NCBI RefSeq assembly: GCF_947492815.1
Contig: NZ_CANLOB010000011.1
Location: forward strand, 1 to 64,000
DNA length: 64,000 nt
Reading direction: 5' to 3'
Origin: an uncultured Dokdonia sp.
GTDB taxonomy: Bacteria; Bacteroidota; Bacteroidia; Flavobacteriales; Flavobacteriaceae
Below are positions 8,030 through 16,585 of this stretch, piece by piece; position 1 is the stretch's first letter, and each line of letters opens with the position of its first letter. The notes under the pieces are model-generated. The model had not been told where the DNA came from. It saw only the letters and a list, made by a program, of their open reading frames with translations, and did not search any database. Made by a program: the position numbers and the translations under genes.

Positions 8030-9772
8030 TTAAATACTATCTTTTTCCCAAGAAGCTTTTTCTAATGTGTCTTTTTTCCAGCTATTACGTTCGGTAGCAT
8101 CGTCTCTCTCCCAATCTGGTATTTCTTCACCTTCTTGGTAAGAGCGTTGTTCCCATTCGTATTCACGATTAGTAGAGGAGTTCTCTTGACTTTCTGTACA
8201 TGTATCGCATACGAGTTTTCCTCTTTTCATGAGTAAGAACTTCTCTTCATTACCATTATCTAGTAAATCTCTGTAACGACTGCTATTACGGTGATAGCTG
8301 TATGTATTGTTATCAGCATAGAGTGTAGTGCCTTCAGGTAGGTATAGAATTACTTGTACTTCTTGACTTCTAAATTTACTACTCGCTACGGTTGAGAAAA
8401 ACCCATCTAGATATAATGTATTGTCTATTACTTCAAAGTTATAATCTATACGACTTGCTTCTTCTTTTGCCGCAGAAAAACTACGTCCATTTGTTTCCTT
8501 TTGGATTTTTAAATAGGCATTATCTTCTGTAGTATTGCGTACAATAAGACGTACATTTCGTCTCATATATACACGTTCTCCATTATTATCATATTCCATA
8601 AGGAAGTTATTAGAACGACGTAATTCTCCAGGAAGTAAATCATTTCCTTGCATTCTAACAGATAGTGTGTCATTTGCTGCGATAGCAAGTGTTTCTTGAG
8701 TCGTTACTTTCCCTGTAAATGAATGTTCTGTTGCTTCACGTATTCCAATTACTCCAATACCAATAACGGATAATAACCAGATACCTAGTAAGGATAGTTT
8801 TCCTGCAAGCGGCATTGATTTTAAATTACCTGCTAATATTTTTAACCCTAAATAGAATAGGAAGAAAAATGGAATTCCAACAGCAAAGAATATTAGTATA
8901 GAAGCTAACCAAAGTGGAACACCAGCTGTGTGAATAAAATCTCCATAATTTCCAAAATCGTCATAAATGATGTCAACAGTACCCGCTGTAAATAATCCTA
9001 CAAATAGTGATATCACAACAGACGCTCCTGTAATAATAAAGAGTACTCCTACGATTTTAGCAAGAACTTTTAGAAAGAACATGATTATTTTTCCTATGGT
9101 TTGGAAAAAACCTTGGGCTCCTTTTTTAGCTTGGTTCCCATACTTATCATAATCTACGTTTTTTACCGCGTCAGCCACATTTTCAAATCCTTCTTTTACT
9201 TTTTCTTGAATATTGTCAATGTTAACTGCCTTTCCCGTCATTGAGAGTTTATCGGCTGTAGAGGTTGCTTCTGGCATTAAAATCCATAGTAAGATATAGA
9301 TCAATATTGGAGATCCAAAACCTACAAGTACTAAGAATACCCATGCTAAGCGTATCCATATGGAGTCTATTCCAAAGTAATGCCCTAAACCACTAGAAAC
9401 TCCGCCTATATAAGCATTGTCTACATCTCTATATAGTTTTTTTCCACTACCTGAAGACTGTGTTCTTTTTGATTTTTTACTTTTTGGAGCATCTTCAAAG
9501 ATGTCGTCATCTACCATATAATCTTCAGGTTGTCCCATTACGGCAATAACTTCGTCTAGTTCTTTAATGCTTATTACTTGACGCGCATCTTGAATTTTAG
9601 TACTAAAAAGTTCAGAAATACGAGCTTCTATATCTGCTATGATTTCATCTTCTCCCGTAACGCCCTCAAATGAACGTTTGATCGCAGTGAGATAGCGTTG
9701 TAATTTGGCATACGCATCCTCATCTATATGAAAGAAAATACCGGCTAAATTTATATTTACTGTCTTGTTCAT
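8030..9772 (-). CDS. PspC-domain membrane protein
   Basis: This 580-residue protein has an N-terminal cytoplasmic segment, then a PspC domain (KKLYRDVDNAYIGGVSSGLGHYFGID, with two hydrophobic segments around residues 140-165), further membrane helices around 240-350, and a C-terminal soluble beta-rich part with an acidic tail. PspC domains act in envelope-stress sensing, but the long form common in Bacteroidetes has no defined mechanism. Its start overlaps the padR stop by 4 bp, so the two are translated together and PadR probably controls this operon. Confidence 0.88.
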   Translation of the reverse strand: MNKTVNINLAGIFFHIDEDAYAKLQRYLTAIKRSFEGVTGEDEIIADIEARISELFSTKIQDARQVISIKELDEVIAVMGQPEDYMVDDDIFEDAPKSKKSKRTQSSGSGKKLYRDVDNAYIGGVSSGLGHYFGIDSIWIRLAWVFLVLVGFGSPILIYILLWILMPEATSTADKLSMTGKAVNIDNIQEKVKEGFENVADAVKNVDYDKYGNQAKKGAQGFFQTIGKIIMFFLKVLAKIVGVLFIITGASVVISLFVGLFTAGTVDIIYDDFGNYGDFIHTAGVPLWLASILIFFAVGIPFFFLFYLGLKILAGNLKSMPLAGKLSLLGIWLLSVIGIGVIGIREATEHSFTGKVTTQETLAIAANDTLSVRMQGNDLLPGELRRSNNFLMEYDNNGERVYMRRNVRLIVRNTTEDNAYLKIQKETNGRSFSAAKEEASRIDYNFEVIDNTLYLDGFFSTVASSKFRSQEVQVILYLPEGTTLYADNNTYSYHRNSSRYRDLLDNGNEEKFLLMKRGKLVCDTCTESQENSSTNREYEWEQRSYQEGEEIPDWERDDATERNSWKKDTLEKASWEKDSI

Positions 9773-10110
9773 TTTTTTGATTTTTTTGTTGAGGTTACTA
9801 CCGTTACTGCGGTTTGTAATTCGTCCCAGGTGGTTGTGAGTTCATTTAAAAAGAGTTGTCCTGTTTCCGTAAGCCCATAGTACTTACGTGGGGGTCCGCT
9901 TGTGGATTCTTCCCAGCGATAATTAAGCAATCCTGCGTTTTTAAGCCTTGTAAGTAGTGGGTATATTGTACCTTCTACTACAAGTAATTTAGCATCTTTG
10001 AGTGTGTCTAAGATTTCGGCTACGTAGGCATCGTCGTCTTTTAATACAGACAGGATGCAATACTCTAGCACGCCTTTACGCATCTGTGCTTTGGTGTTTT
10101 CAACCTTCAT
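9769..10110 (-). CDS. PadR-family transcriptional regulator
   Basis: This 113-residue winged-helix regulator shows MRKGVLEYCILSVL (helix 1), EGTIYPLLTRLKNAGLL (recognition helix) and GPPRKYYGLTETG (wing), all standard for PadR. It is the first gene of the leftward operon and overlaps the PspC gene. PadR proteins usually repress their own operon; the operator cannot be identified by eye. The C-terminal dimerisation part is short. Confidence 0.93.
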   Translation of the reverse strand: MKVENTKAQMRKGVLEYCILSVLKDDDAYVAEILDTLKDAKLLVVEGTIYPLLTRLKNAGLLNYRWEESTSGPPRKYYGLTETGQLFLNELTTTWDELQTAVTVVTSTKKSKK

Positions 10111-10261
10111 AGATTTCCATTTTAATATGCGTTAAACTGTTCATTTTTTGATTGTTCTAAACGTTATGTTTAGATGATTTGATTGATTGTGATTGATGAT
10201 GAATTTCTCTTTATACGCTTTAACACTTCGCTCTTCCTATGGTTGTGAATCTCATAGGTTC

Positions 10262-10275
10262 GCTTTCGCGAAAGC
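10262..10275. repeat. GCTTTCGCGAAAGC palindrome, intergenic
   Basis: Perfect copy just downstream of the M50-like protease gene, flanked by GTTC and GTATAT. Confidence 0.95.
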
Positions 10276-10287
10276 GTATATTGATTT

Positions 10288-10836
10288 TTAATTATAAACC
10301 ATAGGCTTAATAATTGTTTGATCTGTAAATACCAATGCAGCGATAAAAATGCTAATGATAAAAAAACTGATGAGATTAAATTTCCAGTGATATTTATAGG
10401 TCGATGCCATTTTATAGACGAATCCAAATAATAGCAATGATACAAGAATAGGTAATGTCATTTTTCCAATACCTAGTGATTCACTTATTCGTGCTTCATC
10501 ATTTGGATTAAGTAATGATATCGCGGCTGCTAAAAAACGTTGAATAAACGCGATAAGTAATAATATATATACATATTTGTTGTCTTTTTTACGTAATACA
10601 TAAAAGAATATTCCAGCAGTAATGATTGTAAATATAGGACCAGCTGCACTTACTAACTGACGTTCCCAATCATGTGCATAAGTACCTTCTGTAAGAGTTA
10701 CTGTGTTTAAAGTCATTGTCATATCATATCCCAATAGCGTGCCCATAGTGTAATGTGCTAGCTCATGAAAAAAGAAGGACAGAATTACAAAGACTCCAAT
10801 TGATAGAATAAGCTTTATGTTGATAGTATGATTCAT
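10288..10836 (-). CDS. M50-like membrane metalloprotease
   Basis: This 182-residue membrane protein carries the zinc motif HELAH at about residues 25-29 in its first membrane segment and SAAGP at ~62-66, the pattern of site-2 protease (M50) and related DUF3267 proteins. There are about five hydrophobic segments. The short length suggests a minimal M50 core without a PDZ domain. It overlaps the upstream DUF4870 gene by one base, so the two form an operon. The substrate is unknown. Confidence 0.7.
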   Translation of the reverse strand: MNHTINIKLILSIGVFVILSFFFHELAHYTMGTLLGYDMTMTLNTVTLTEGTYAHDWERQLVSAAGPIFTIITAGIFFYVLRKKDNKYVYILLLIAFIQRFLAAAISLLNPNDEARISESLGIGKMTLPILVSLLLFGFVYKMASTYKYHWKFNLISFFIISIFIAALVFTDQTIIKPMVYN

Positions 10837-11372
10837 TATTCTTCTGTTGTATCCGTTTGCTCTGTTGTTTCTTCTGATGAACTATCAGATATTTCTTCTA
10901 CTGTAGAAGCTTTAATAAAATTAATAGAGAACGGATACTTATAGTTCTCTCCATTTGAAGCTTTTATAGCTGCAGAAATAACACTTACAATTTCAAAAAT
11001 GGCTAAGCCTAATGCAAGAGTGCCAACGATAATAGCAATGATTAATAGGGTACTTGCGCTAGCAAAATCTCCATGCGTATGGAAATGATCATTAATGATA
11101 AGATGCCCATTTGTACCTTCTAACTTAATTGCTTGCCATACAAAAAATGGAATACTAATGATGACCAATGCAATCGTATAAATAAGAATGCTTAACTGAA
11201 AATTAATAGCATCTCTTCCATGCTCTTCTACAAATCGTGATTTGTTTTTTTGAGCGCTCCATAAAACGAGAGGAGCAATCAAATTACCAAAAGGGATAAA
11301 CCACTTACTAAAGGTAGATAAGTGTATAAATGTGCTAAGGTTTTTGTGGTGTGTTGTTACGGTGCTTTCCAT
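10836..11372 (-). CDS. DUF4870 membrane protein
   Basis: This 178-residue protein has three or four membrane segments and the DUF4870 signature (LIAPLVLW, then FVEEHGRDAINFQLS). The C-terminal tail is Ser/Thr/Glu-rich. Its function is unknown. On the minus strand TATATTTG (11392-11399) lies 20 nt upstream of the start and fits a -7 box. It leads a two-gene operon with the M50-like protease. Confidence 0.85.
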   Translation of the reverse strand: MESTVTTHHKNLSTFIHLSTFSKWFIPFGNLIAPLVLWSAQKNKSRFVEEHGRDAINFQLSILIYTIALVIISIPFFVWQAIKLEGTNGHLIINDHFHTHGDFASASTLLIIAIIVGTLALGLAIFEIVSVISAAIKASNGENYKYPFSINFIKASTVEEISDSSSEETTEQTDTTEE

Positions 11373-11603
11373 TACTTACTAATTTCTTATACAAATATAT
11401 GTCTTTTAAAAGGTATTATGTTACGCATAGTACTAAAAATTAACATTTTATTAACTTTTTAATGAATGATAAATTGAATTTAAAATGCTTATTATTAATG
11501 TATTATGATGTTTTTGGTATTTTTTATTTTTTTTTAAAATATAAAGGTGTTGTGTCCGTATCATAAAAGCATGACCTGAAATTAATCACTACTTTTGTAG
11601 AAA

Positions 11604-12077
11604 ATGAATGATATGAAGATTTTGAGTGCTAGGAAATTTAATATGTTTACGATGCTTAAGTTACCAGCAGCATGGTTTACAGGTGTACGGTTAAAAACTA
11701 TAAATGCAGACGTTAGTACAGTACAAGTAAAACACAGATGGATTAATCAAAATCCATTTAAAAGTATGTTTTGGGCAGTACAAGGAATGGCCGCCGAACT
11801 TTCTACAGGAGCCTTAGTGATTTCATATATTAGAAATAGTAATGAGAAGATTTCTATGTTGGTTGCTTCCAATAATGCTTCTTTTACAAAAAAAGCAACA
11901 GGTCGTATCACCTTTACTTGTGAAGATGGTGCAAAGATTAAGGAAACTATTCAAAAGGCTATAGAGACAGGCGAAGGGCAAACCTGTTGGATGAAATCTA
12001 TAGGAACCAATACAGAAGGAATTCAAGTAAGTGAATTTAATTTTGAATGGACAGTGAAGGTGAGGTCAAAAAAGTGA
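11604..12077 (+). CDS. DUF4442 (hotdog thioesterase-like) protein
   Basis: This cytoplasmic protein of up to 157 residues matches DUF4442, a hotdog-fold family related to acyl-CoA thioesterases and the YiiD C-terminus. Recognisable are KHRWINQNPFKSMFWA, GMAAELSTG and the closing FNFEWTVKVR. The -7 box TACTTTTG (11590-11597) ends 6 nt before ATG 11604, so translation may start at ATG 11613 (MKILSARKF) or the message is nearly leaderless. The substrate is unknown. Confidence 0.8.
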   Translation: MNDMKILSARKFNMFTMLKLPAAWFTGVRLKTINADVSTVQVKHRWINQNPFKSMFWAVQGMAAELSTGALVISYIRNSNEKISMLVASNNASFTKKATGRITFTCEDGAKIKETIQKAIETGEGQTCWMKSIGTNTEGIQVSEFNFEWTVKVRSKK

Positions 12078-12153
12078 CTTTACTTATGGTCTTTGTTATA
12101 ATTTCATAACCTTTCTTTTATTTTTCTACATCAGAAATGGTTGCGATTGCTCG

Positions 12154-12190
12154 TATTTCTAATTTCTAATTTCTAATTTCGTATTTCTAA
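12154..12190. repeat. Short heptamer repeat (TTTCTAA)
   Basis: Consecutive copies of a TTTCTAA-type heptamer lie just before the GlmU-like gene. It is probably slippage-prone sequence of no known role. Confidence 0.6.
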
Positions 12191-12209
12191 CAATCAAGCT
12201 TGTCGTATC

Positions 12210-13385
12210 ATGAATTATATTCTTTTTGACGGAACGGTTCGTAACCAATTATTACCGTTTACATATACTCGCCCCGTAGCCGATATTCGTGTAGGAATTT
12301 TAACCATTCGAGAAAAATGGGAACGTTTCTTAGGATATACAACTTCTACAGTTACTGAAGAATATTTGAGCGATAAGTGGCCTATGGTCGAGTTTCCTGA
12401 AAATATCATGATTAATGCGTCTTATTTACCTACGCCTAATCTGGTGACGATTATTAAAGGTATGACTGAAGGACAAGCTATTTTTGATGGAGAAGAGATC
12501 ATTGCTTTTTATACAAAAGAAGATCAAGAAGTCGATTTTGATACTTATGATATTATTGAGTATACCTTCGAAGATTTATTTAAAATAGAACATACCTGGG
12601 ATATCTTCTCTAAAAACGGACGTGCTATCGCCGAAGATTATGCACTACTTACGGAAGGAAGATCTTCACAACCTATTCCGCAAATGGTCGTAGCCTTGAA
12701 TGCTGCAGATATCTTTATAGAAGAAGGAGCTAAATTACCTCTATGTTCTTTGAATGCTGAAAATGGTCCTATATATATAGGAAAAGATGCAGAGATTATG
12801 GAAGGATCTATGATACGCGGTCCTTTTGCATTATGCGAACATGCTACTGTAAAAATGGGAGCAAAAATATATGGCGGCACTACCGTGGGACCTCACTGTA
12901 AAGTAGGAGGAGAGGTGAATAATGTAGTGTTGTTTGGGTATTCAAGTAAAGGACATGATGGTTTCTTAGGAAATACAGTATTAGGAGAGTGGTGTAATAT
13001 AGGAGCAGATAGTAATAACTCGAATCTTAAAAACAACTATGCGTCTGTAAAATTATGGGATTATGAAACGGGACGTTTTGCAAACACTGGACTACAGTTT
13101 TGTGGCCTGATGATGGGTGATCATAGCAAGTGTGGTATTAATACTATGTTTAATACAGGTACAGTGATAGGAGTAGCCACCAATATTTTTGGTAGCGGTT
13201 TTCCTCGTAATTTTGTACCTTCATTTCAATGGGGTGGTGCTAATGGCTTTGTAACCCACCTTCCTAAAAAAGCGTATGAAACGGCTCGTATTGCCTTGGC
13301 TCGTCGTGATATAGAATTGACTGAGCAAGATGAGGCCATCTTAAATCATGTATTTGAAGAGACCAAGCAGTATCGTAGAGAATAA
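12210..13385 (+). CDS. GlmU-like sugar-phosphate nucleotidyltransferase
   Basis: This 391-residue protein belongs to the Bacteroidetes GlmU-like family: an N-terminal nucleotidyltransferase-like domain (TRPVADIRVGILTIREKW) followed by a left-handed beta-helix of hexapeptide repeats (residues ~185-340, for example GPIYIGKDAEIMEG and TTVGPHCKVGGEV). It lacks a clean LxxGxGTRM loop at the N-terminus, a known trait of this subfamily, so its activity may differ from true GlmU. A likely role is making nucleotide sugars for the envelope. Confidence 0.85.
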   Translation: MNYILFDGTVRNQLLPFTYTRPVADIRVGILTIREKWERFLGYTTSTVTEEYLSDKWPMVEFPENIMINASYLPTPNLVTIIKGMTEGQAIFDGEEIIAFYTKEDQEVDFDTYDIIEYTFEDLFKIEHTWDIFSKNGRAIAEDYALLTEGRSSQPIPQMVVALNAADIFIEEGAKLPLCSLNAENGPIYIGKDAEIMEGSMIRGPFALCEHATVKMGAKIYGGTTVGPHCKVGGEVNNVVLFGYSSKGHDGFLGNTVLGEWCNIGADSNNSNLKNNYASVKLWDYETGRFANTGLQFCGLMMGDHSKCGINTMFNTGTVIGVATNIFGSGFPRNFVPSFQWGGANGFVTHLPKKAYETARIALARRDIELTEQDEAILNHVFEETKQYRRE

Positions 13386-13395
13386 TTGTTTTTCC

Positions 13396-13407
13396 GCTTT
13401 CGCGAAA
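13396..13407. repeat. Imperfect copy of the GCTTTCGCGAAAGC palindrome
   Basis: GCTTTCGCGAAA followed by TA: twelve of fourteen bases are kept, 11 bp after the GlmU-like stop codon. Confidence 0.8.
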
Positions 13408-13454
13408 TAGCTATTAGTCGTTAGTCGATAGGTCTTATTAATTCTAAATCTCAC

Positions 13455-13660
13455 TGTTATTTGATTTCCTTCCTACGGCAAGCAAGCTCGTTCATCATTC
13501 TGTCAAAATGATGAGTTGTAGTCATCTCGAGTGTAAGGAGAGATCACACAAGAAGCTAAGAGAGAAGTGTTAGGTTTACTGTTATGTGATTTCTCGTCGC
13601 TCATACTTCACTCTGTCGAAATGACGAATAACATTACCTCATTGATAGGAGAGATCACAC
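13455..13660. repeat. Cluster of REP-like intergenic repeats
   Basis: Related segments lie here in both orientations: GTCATCTCGAGTG through GAGATCACA at 13521-13548, the inverted form TGTGATTTCTCG through CTGTCGAAATGAC at 13585-13625, a degenerate inverted form near 13455-13513, and GGAGAGATCACAC near 13648-13660. This resembles the dispersed GTCATTTCGA/GAGAAATC repeats in flavobacterial intergenic regions. No gene is seen between 13386 and 13683. Confidence 0.7.
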
Positions 13661-13683
13661 TACTAGCTAAAAAATAATATTTA

Positions 13684-13968
13684 TTACCTAAAACCTTTAT
13701 ACCACCAATTCCAGTCTATACTTGTGACTATAAAATATAGAATCACTATGGAGACTATCGTGATTATAATAAACTTTTTCTGTTCTTGTTTCTTTTCTTT
13801 TTGAATACGATCTCTAATTTCTTGTAACTGCTATGGGGTTGCTTTCTTAGTAAAGCGATTTGTTTCGTCTTTTGAAGATGCATAAGAGAATTTTTGCTTC
13901 TTGCGCTTTGGTAGTAATGCGCTATTAGCTTTCATTGCTTTGTGTGCTGTTCCTGATCCGTGTGGCAT
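13684..13968 (-). pseudogene. Fifth paralogue of the small tail-anchored family, with an in-frame stop
   Basis: Reading leftward from ATG 13966-13968 gives MPHGSGTAHKAMKANSALL, homologous to the four genes that follow, then a TAG at codon 46 (13831-13833), then QLQEIRDRIQKEKK and a C-terminal membrane segment ending at TAA 13684-13686. The frame is otherwise open for 94 codons. The TAG sits where the paralogues have Glu (EQL, ELL), so a single GAG-to-TAG change is the simplest cause. A sequencing error or stop readthrough is possible but less likely. Confidence 0.75.
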
Positions 13969-13983
13969 ACTCGTTGTTTTAGA

Positions 13984-14259
13984 TTATATATAGTTTTGAT
14001 CTTTTAAGAACCATAGCGTAGTCGCTAGTATGATGAAAATGATACCACCTATTAGAAGTAGTGTCTTATTTCTTTTTCTATGTTGAGCTTCTATTTCAGT
14101 CTTGATCTTATGTAGAAGTTGTGGACTTGCGGATGTATGATCAAAACTCTCTTTTTGTCTATCTTTTATAGTTGTAGCTCTATTTTTAAAATAGGAATCA
14201 TTTACATTTTTCCTTTTATTGCTTCTCAATACAGTGATCATGGATTCTCCTAATGGCAT
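13984..14259 (-). CDS. Small tail-anchored protein, paralogue 4 of the array
   Basis: This 91-residue protein has a basic N-terminal half (LRSNKRKN), the family segment SASPQLLHKIKTEIE, and one C-terminal membrane helix (LLLIGGIIFIILATTLWFL). The layout of soluble N-terminus and single C-terminal anchor is shared by all five array members. It is the most divergent intact copy. I do not recognise the family's function. Confidence 0.65.
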   Translation of the reverse strand: MPLGESMITVLRSNKRKNVNDSYFKNRATTIKDRQKESFDHTSASPQLLHKIKTEIEAQHRKRNKTLLLIGGIIFIILATTLWFLKDQNYI

Positions 14260-14269
14260 AGCTCTTTTT

Positions 14270-14551
14270 TTAAAGGTTAATAATCATATAATACATGCTA
14301 AATAGTACAATAAAGAAGAAGATACTTGTTATAATTACTACTCTTTTTAGCCTTTTTCTATTTTCTTTTTCGATCTTATCCTTAATCTGTTCTAATAATT
14401 CAGGACTTGCCTTTTTAGGGTCAATATAATGAGTTGTTTCACTGGTTAGTGAAATATTTCTTTTTGATTCAGGACGTTGCGCTCTATTATTTTTGATAAG
14501 CGTTCTTCCTAAAGCGGCAAAGCCAATACTACTCATGTCTAGTCTTCTCAT
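14270..14551 (-). CDS. Small tail-anchored protein, paralogue 3 of the array
   Basis: This 93-residue protein has the N-terminal NRAQRPESKRN stretch, KASPELLEQIKDKIEKENRKR, and a C-terminal membrane helix (VVIITSIFFFIVLFSMYYMI). It is tightly packed with its neighbours (10 bp to the next gene, 1 bp from the previous), so the array is probably one transcript. Function unknown. Confidence 0.65.
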   Translation of the reverse strand: MRRLDMSSIGFAALGRTLIKNNRAQRPESKRNISLTSETTHYIDPKKASPELLEQIKDKIEKENRKRLKRVVIITSIFFFIVLFSMYYMIINL

Positions 14552-14552
14552 A

Positions 14553-14822
14553 TTATAAATTCATAAAGTATATCGCGCCTGCGATAATACAGATAAGCGT
14601 AGTGATACTAATAATCAATATTTTTTTAAGTCTTACTTTTTCTTCTTTACGTATTCTAGTACGTATCTCCATAAGCTGTTCAAAAGTAGGTTGTTTAGGA
14701 TCTTCCCATTTTTCATTTTGAGAACTTACAAGTGATAATTTCCCTTTTCTATGCTTACCAAGCATAGCTCTGTTTGCCTTCATTGCTTGATTAGCCGCTG
14801 CTACACTTCCTCCAAATCCCAT
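14553..14822 (-). CDS. Small tail-anchored protein, paralogue 2 of the array
   Basis: This 89-residue protein starts with a Gly/Ala-rich stretch, MGFGGSVAAANQAMKANRAM, then a basic linker, the conserved W-x-D-P-K then TFEQLMEIRTRIRKEEK, and one C-terminal membrane helix. Its 54-bp upstream region is nearly identical to that of paralogue 1 (15155-15208), so the two separated recently and each may have its own promoter. Function unknown. Confidence 0.65.
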   Translation of the reverse strand: MGFGGSVAAANQAMKANRAMLGKHRKGKLSLVSSQNEKWEDPKQPTFEQLMEIRTRIRKEEKVRLKKILIISITTLICIIAGAIYFMNL

Positions 14823-14876
14823 AGTCGTTCTGTATTGATTATACTAATGGGTAGTAGAAAATGATGAAATGTTACA
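14823..14876. repeat. Duplicated upstream region, copy 1
   Basis: The 54 bp before the start of the 14553-14822 gene match 15155-15208 with two differences. Includes TATTGATTATACTAATGGG. Confidence 0.9.
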
Positions 14877-14893
14877 TAATGACTAATTTATGA

Positions 14894-15154
14894 TCAGGTA
14901 GATAAGTAGATGATCGTGATAGTCCCTAAAATGATCATCATCATTGTTATGATTGTTTTTATGATGCTTATTTTTTGTTGTTTGTAGATTTTGTTTCTTA
15001 TTTCAACCAATTGTTCAGCTGTAGCATGCTTATGATCTATCCAACCTTTATTAGATACAGTTGTTTGTGTCCTTTTTCTTTTAGTACGTTTTTTTAATAG
15101 ATCTCTATTTGCTTTTAGTGCTTGATTTACAGCAGCTCCTCCAAAATACCCCAT
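14894..15154 (-). CDS. Small tail-anchored protein, paralogue 1 of the array
   Basis: This 86-residue protein is the first member of the leftward array: MGYFGGAAVNQALKANRDLL, a strongly basic linker (KKRTKRKRTQ), then ATAEQLVEIRNKI and a C-terminal membrane helix. The Gly/Ala start plus N(Q)A(L/M)KANR is best conserved between paralogues 1 and 2 and the broken copy. The function is not known to me. Confidence 0.65.
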   Translation of the reverse strand: MGYFGGAAVNQALKANRDLLKKRTKRKRTQTTVSNKGWIDHKHATAEQLVEIRNKIYKQQKISIIKTIITMMMIILGTITIIYLST

Positions 15155-15208
15155 AATCGTTATGTATTGATTATACTAATGGGTAGTAGAAAATGATGAA
15201 ATGTTACA
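15155..15208. repeat. Duplicated upstream region, copy 2
   Basis: Second copy of the 54-bp upstream segment described at 14823-14876, directly before paralogue 1. Confidence 0.9.
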
Positions 15209-15327
15209 ATAGTAAGTGATTGACTCACTGAAAGGATTGCTTAAAACTATTACGTATTACTAACGATATGAGCATCTTTTAGAGTATTTTTAAAAAAATA
15301 TGGATGTATTAAAAGACTAAACAATTA

Positions 15328-16581
15328 ATGGAAACAACTACTGTATATTTAGTTATAAATGATGAAGAGTTAATCTCTTTAGATAAGTATGACTTTTATG
15401 AATTTTCTACTCAAATAGTAAATCAGTCTGTGATTTCTATTTTTAGAGAAAAACAACTAGCTATCGATACTCTTGCTTCTTATAAGTCTAAAAACCACAC
15501 ATATTTTGTAGTAAAAGTTGAAATACAAGAAATAGAACTTTTGATCAATTTAACTGAGCTAAATGATGATAAACTACAGGTTAAAGTACCTAAAACGTAT
15601 TTAGAAACATTTAATGAAAATATTGTAAGTAAAATCAAGCCTATTCATATTTTAATAGGTAAAGAATATGACAAGAAAAAAGCAGAAAAACTAGAACAAA
15701 GTATAGAACTTGAGTGTGATATATATCAATATCGATTAGAAACATTCTTAGAAACTAAATCAAGAAAAATTATACCATTTAATTATTTTGATAGTGATTA
15801 TGAAGAGGAAGGAGATGAAATGGAAGCTTCTATGTTACCTTTTGATGAATTAAAAGAAAAAGCCAAGTTAATAAATACGGTAGATCAAGCTGTTGATTTT
15901 TTAATCCAAGATTGTTTAAGTCCTAAAAAAAATAAAGATATAAAAGATCAAACAATCCTTACTCAAATAGATGCTATAGGGAATCATTTAGGAATCAATA
16001 TGTATTTGAGAAATTTACTTTTTCATGGAAACGATAATACAGATTTTTTAAAATCTATATACACATATGAACCTTATGCTACTTATAATTTAACCTCATA
16101 TGGTGAGTTAGGTGAAGGGTTAATAGCAGAAGCACTTTGGAGGAAATTACATAGATGCGAATTAGAAAAGATAAAAAATTCAAGTGAAATTGTAAAGTTA
16201 AATACCTATATAGATGATGTATATGAAAATTTCTATAAAGAAAGAAATTTAGATATTAATAATGTGAGTGATGCAGATTACGAATTGATTAAAGAAGATT
16301 TGCAGCAATTATATGATGAGAAATCTATAAGGGAATTAACTACAAAGATTAAACTTCTATCCTATGATATGGATGAAGAAGATATTAAAAAGTATCTTGC
16401 ACTAGATAACATAGAATATAAGGATGACGATGTGTGGTTGAATAATAAATTTGAAATGCAAAGTATTACGGGACAAGTAAAAGAAGAAGAATATCCTATG
16501 TTTGAATACTTGAAAAAAGAATATTTCGAAATTTATAATGTTTATCAAAAATTAAGTGATTTTAGATCATCAAAAGAATAA
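15328..16581 (+). CDS. Unknown cytoplasmic protein, 417 residues
   Basis: I do not recognise this protein. It is highly charged (Lys/Glu/Asp-rich), has no signal peptide or membrane segment, and looks mixed alpha/beta in the first ~150 residues and mostly helical after (for example SDADYELIKEDLQQLYDE). An acidic patch DSDYEEEGDEME lies near residue 155. It ends 4 bp from the convergent peptide-binding lipoprotein gene. It sits next to the tail-anchored array but faces away from it. Confidence 0.55.
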   Translation: METTTVYLVINDEELISLDKYDFYEFSTQIVNQSVISIFREKQLAIDTLASYKSKNHTYFVVKVEIQEIELLINLTELNDDKLQVKVPKTYLETFNENIVSKIKPIHILIGKEYDKKKAEKLEQSIELECDIYQYRLETFLETKSRKIIPFNYFDSDYEEEGDEMEASMLPFDELKEKAKLINTVDQAVDFLIQDCLSPKKNKDIKDQTILTQIDAIGNHLGINMYLRNLLFHGNDNTDFLKSIYTYEPYATYNLTSYGELGEGLIAEALWRKLHRCELEKIKNSSEIVKLNTYIDDVYENFYKERNLDINNVSDADYELIKEDLQQLYDEKSIRELTTKIKLLSYDMDEEDIKKYLALDNIEYKDDDVWLNNKFEMQSITGQVKEEEYPMFEYLKKEYFEIYNVYQKLSDFRSSKE

Positions 16582-16585
16582 ATGC

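Noticed and set aside
10170..10445. Possible 91-residue protein on the minus strand overlapping the end of the M50-like gene
   Set aside because: It overlaps the well-supported protease gene in another frame, its composition is not protein-like, and it includes the intergenic palindrome as SRKR.
13386..13683. Possible insertion-sequence remnant after the GlmU-like gene
   Set aside because: Inverted and direct segments match REP-like intergenic repeats; no transposase fragment or terminal inverted repeat pair was found.
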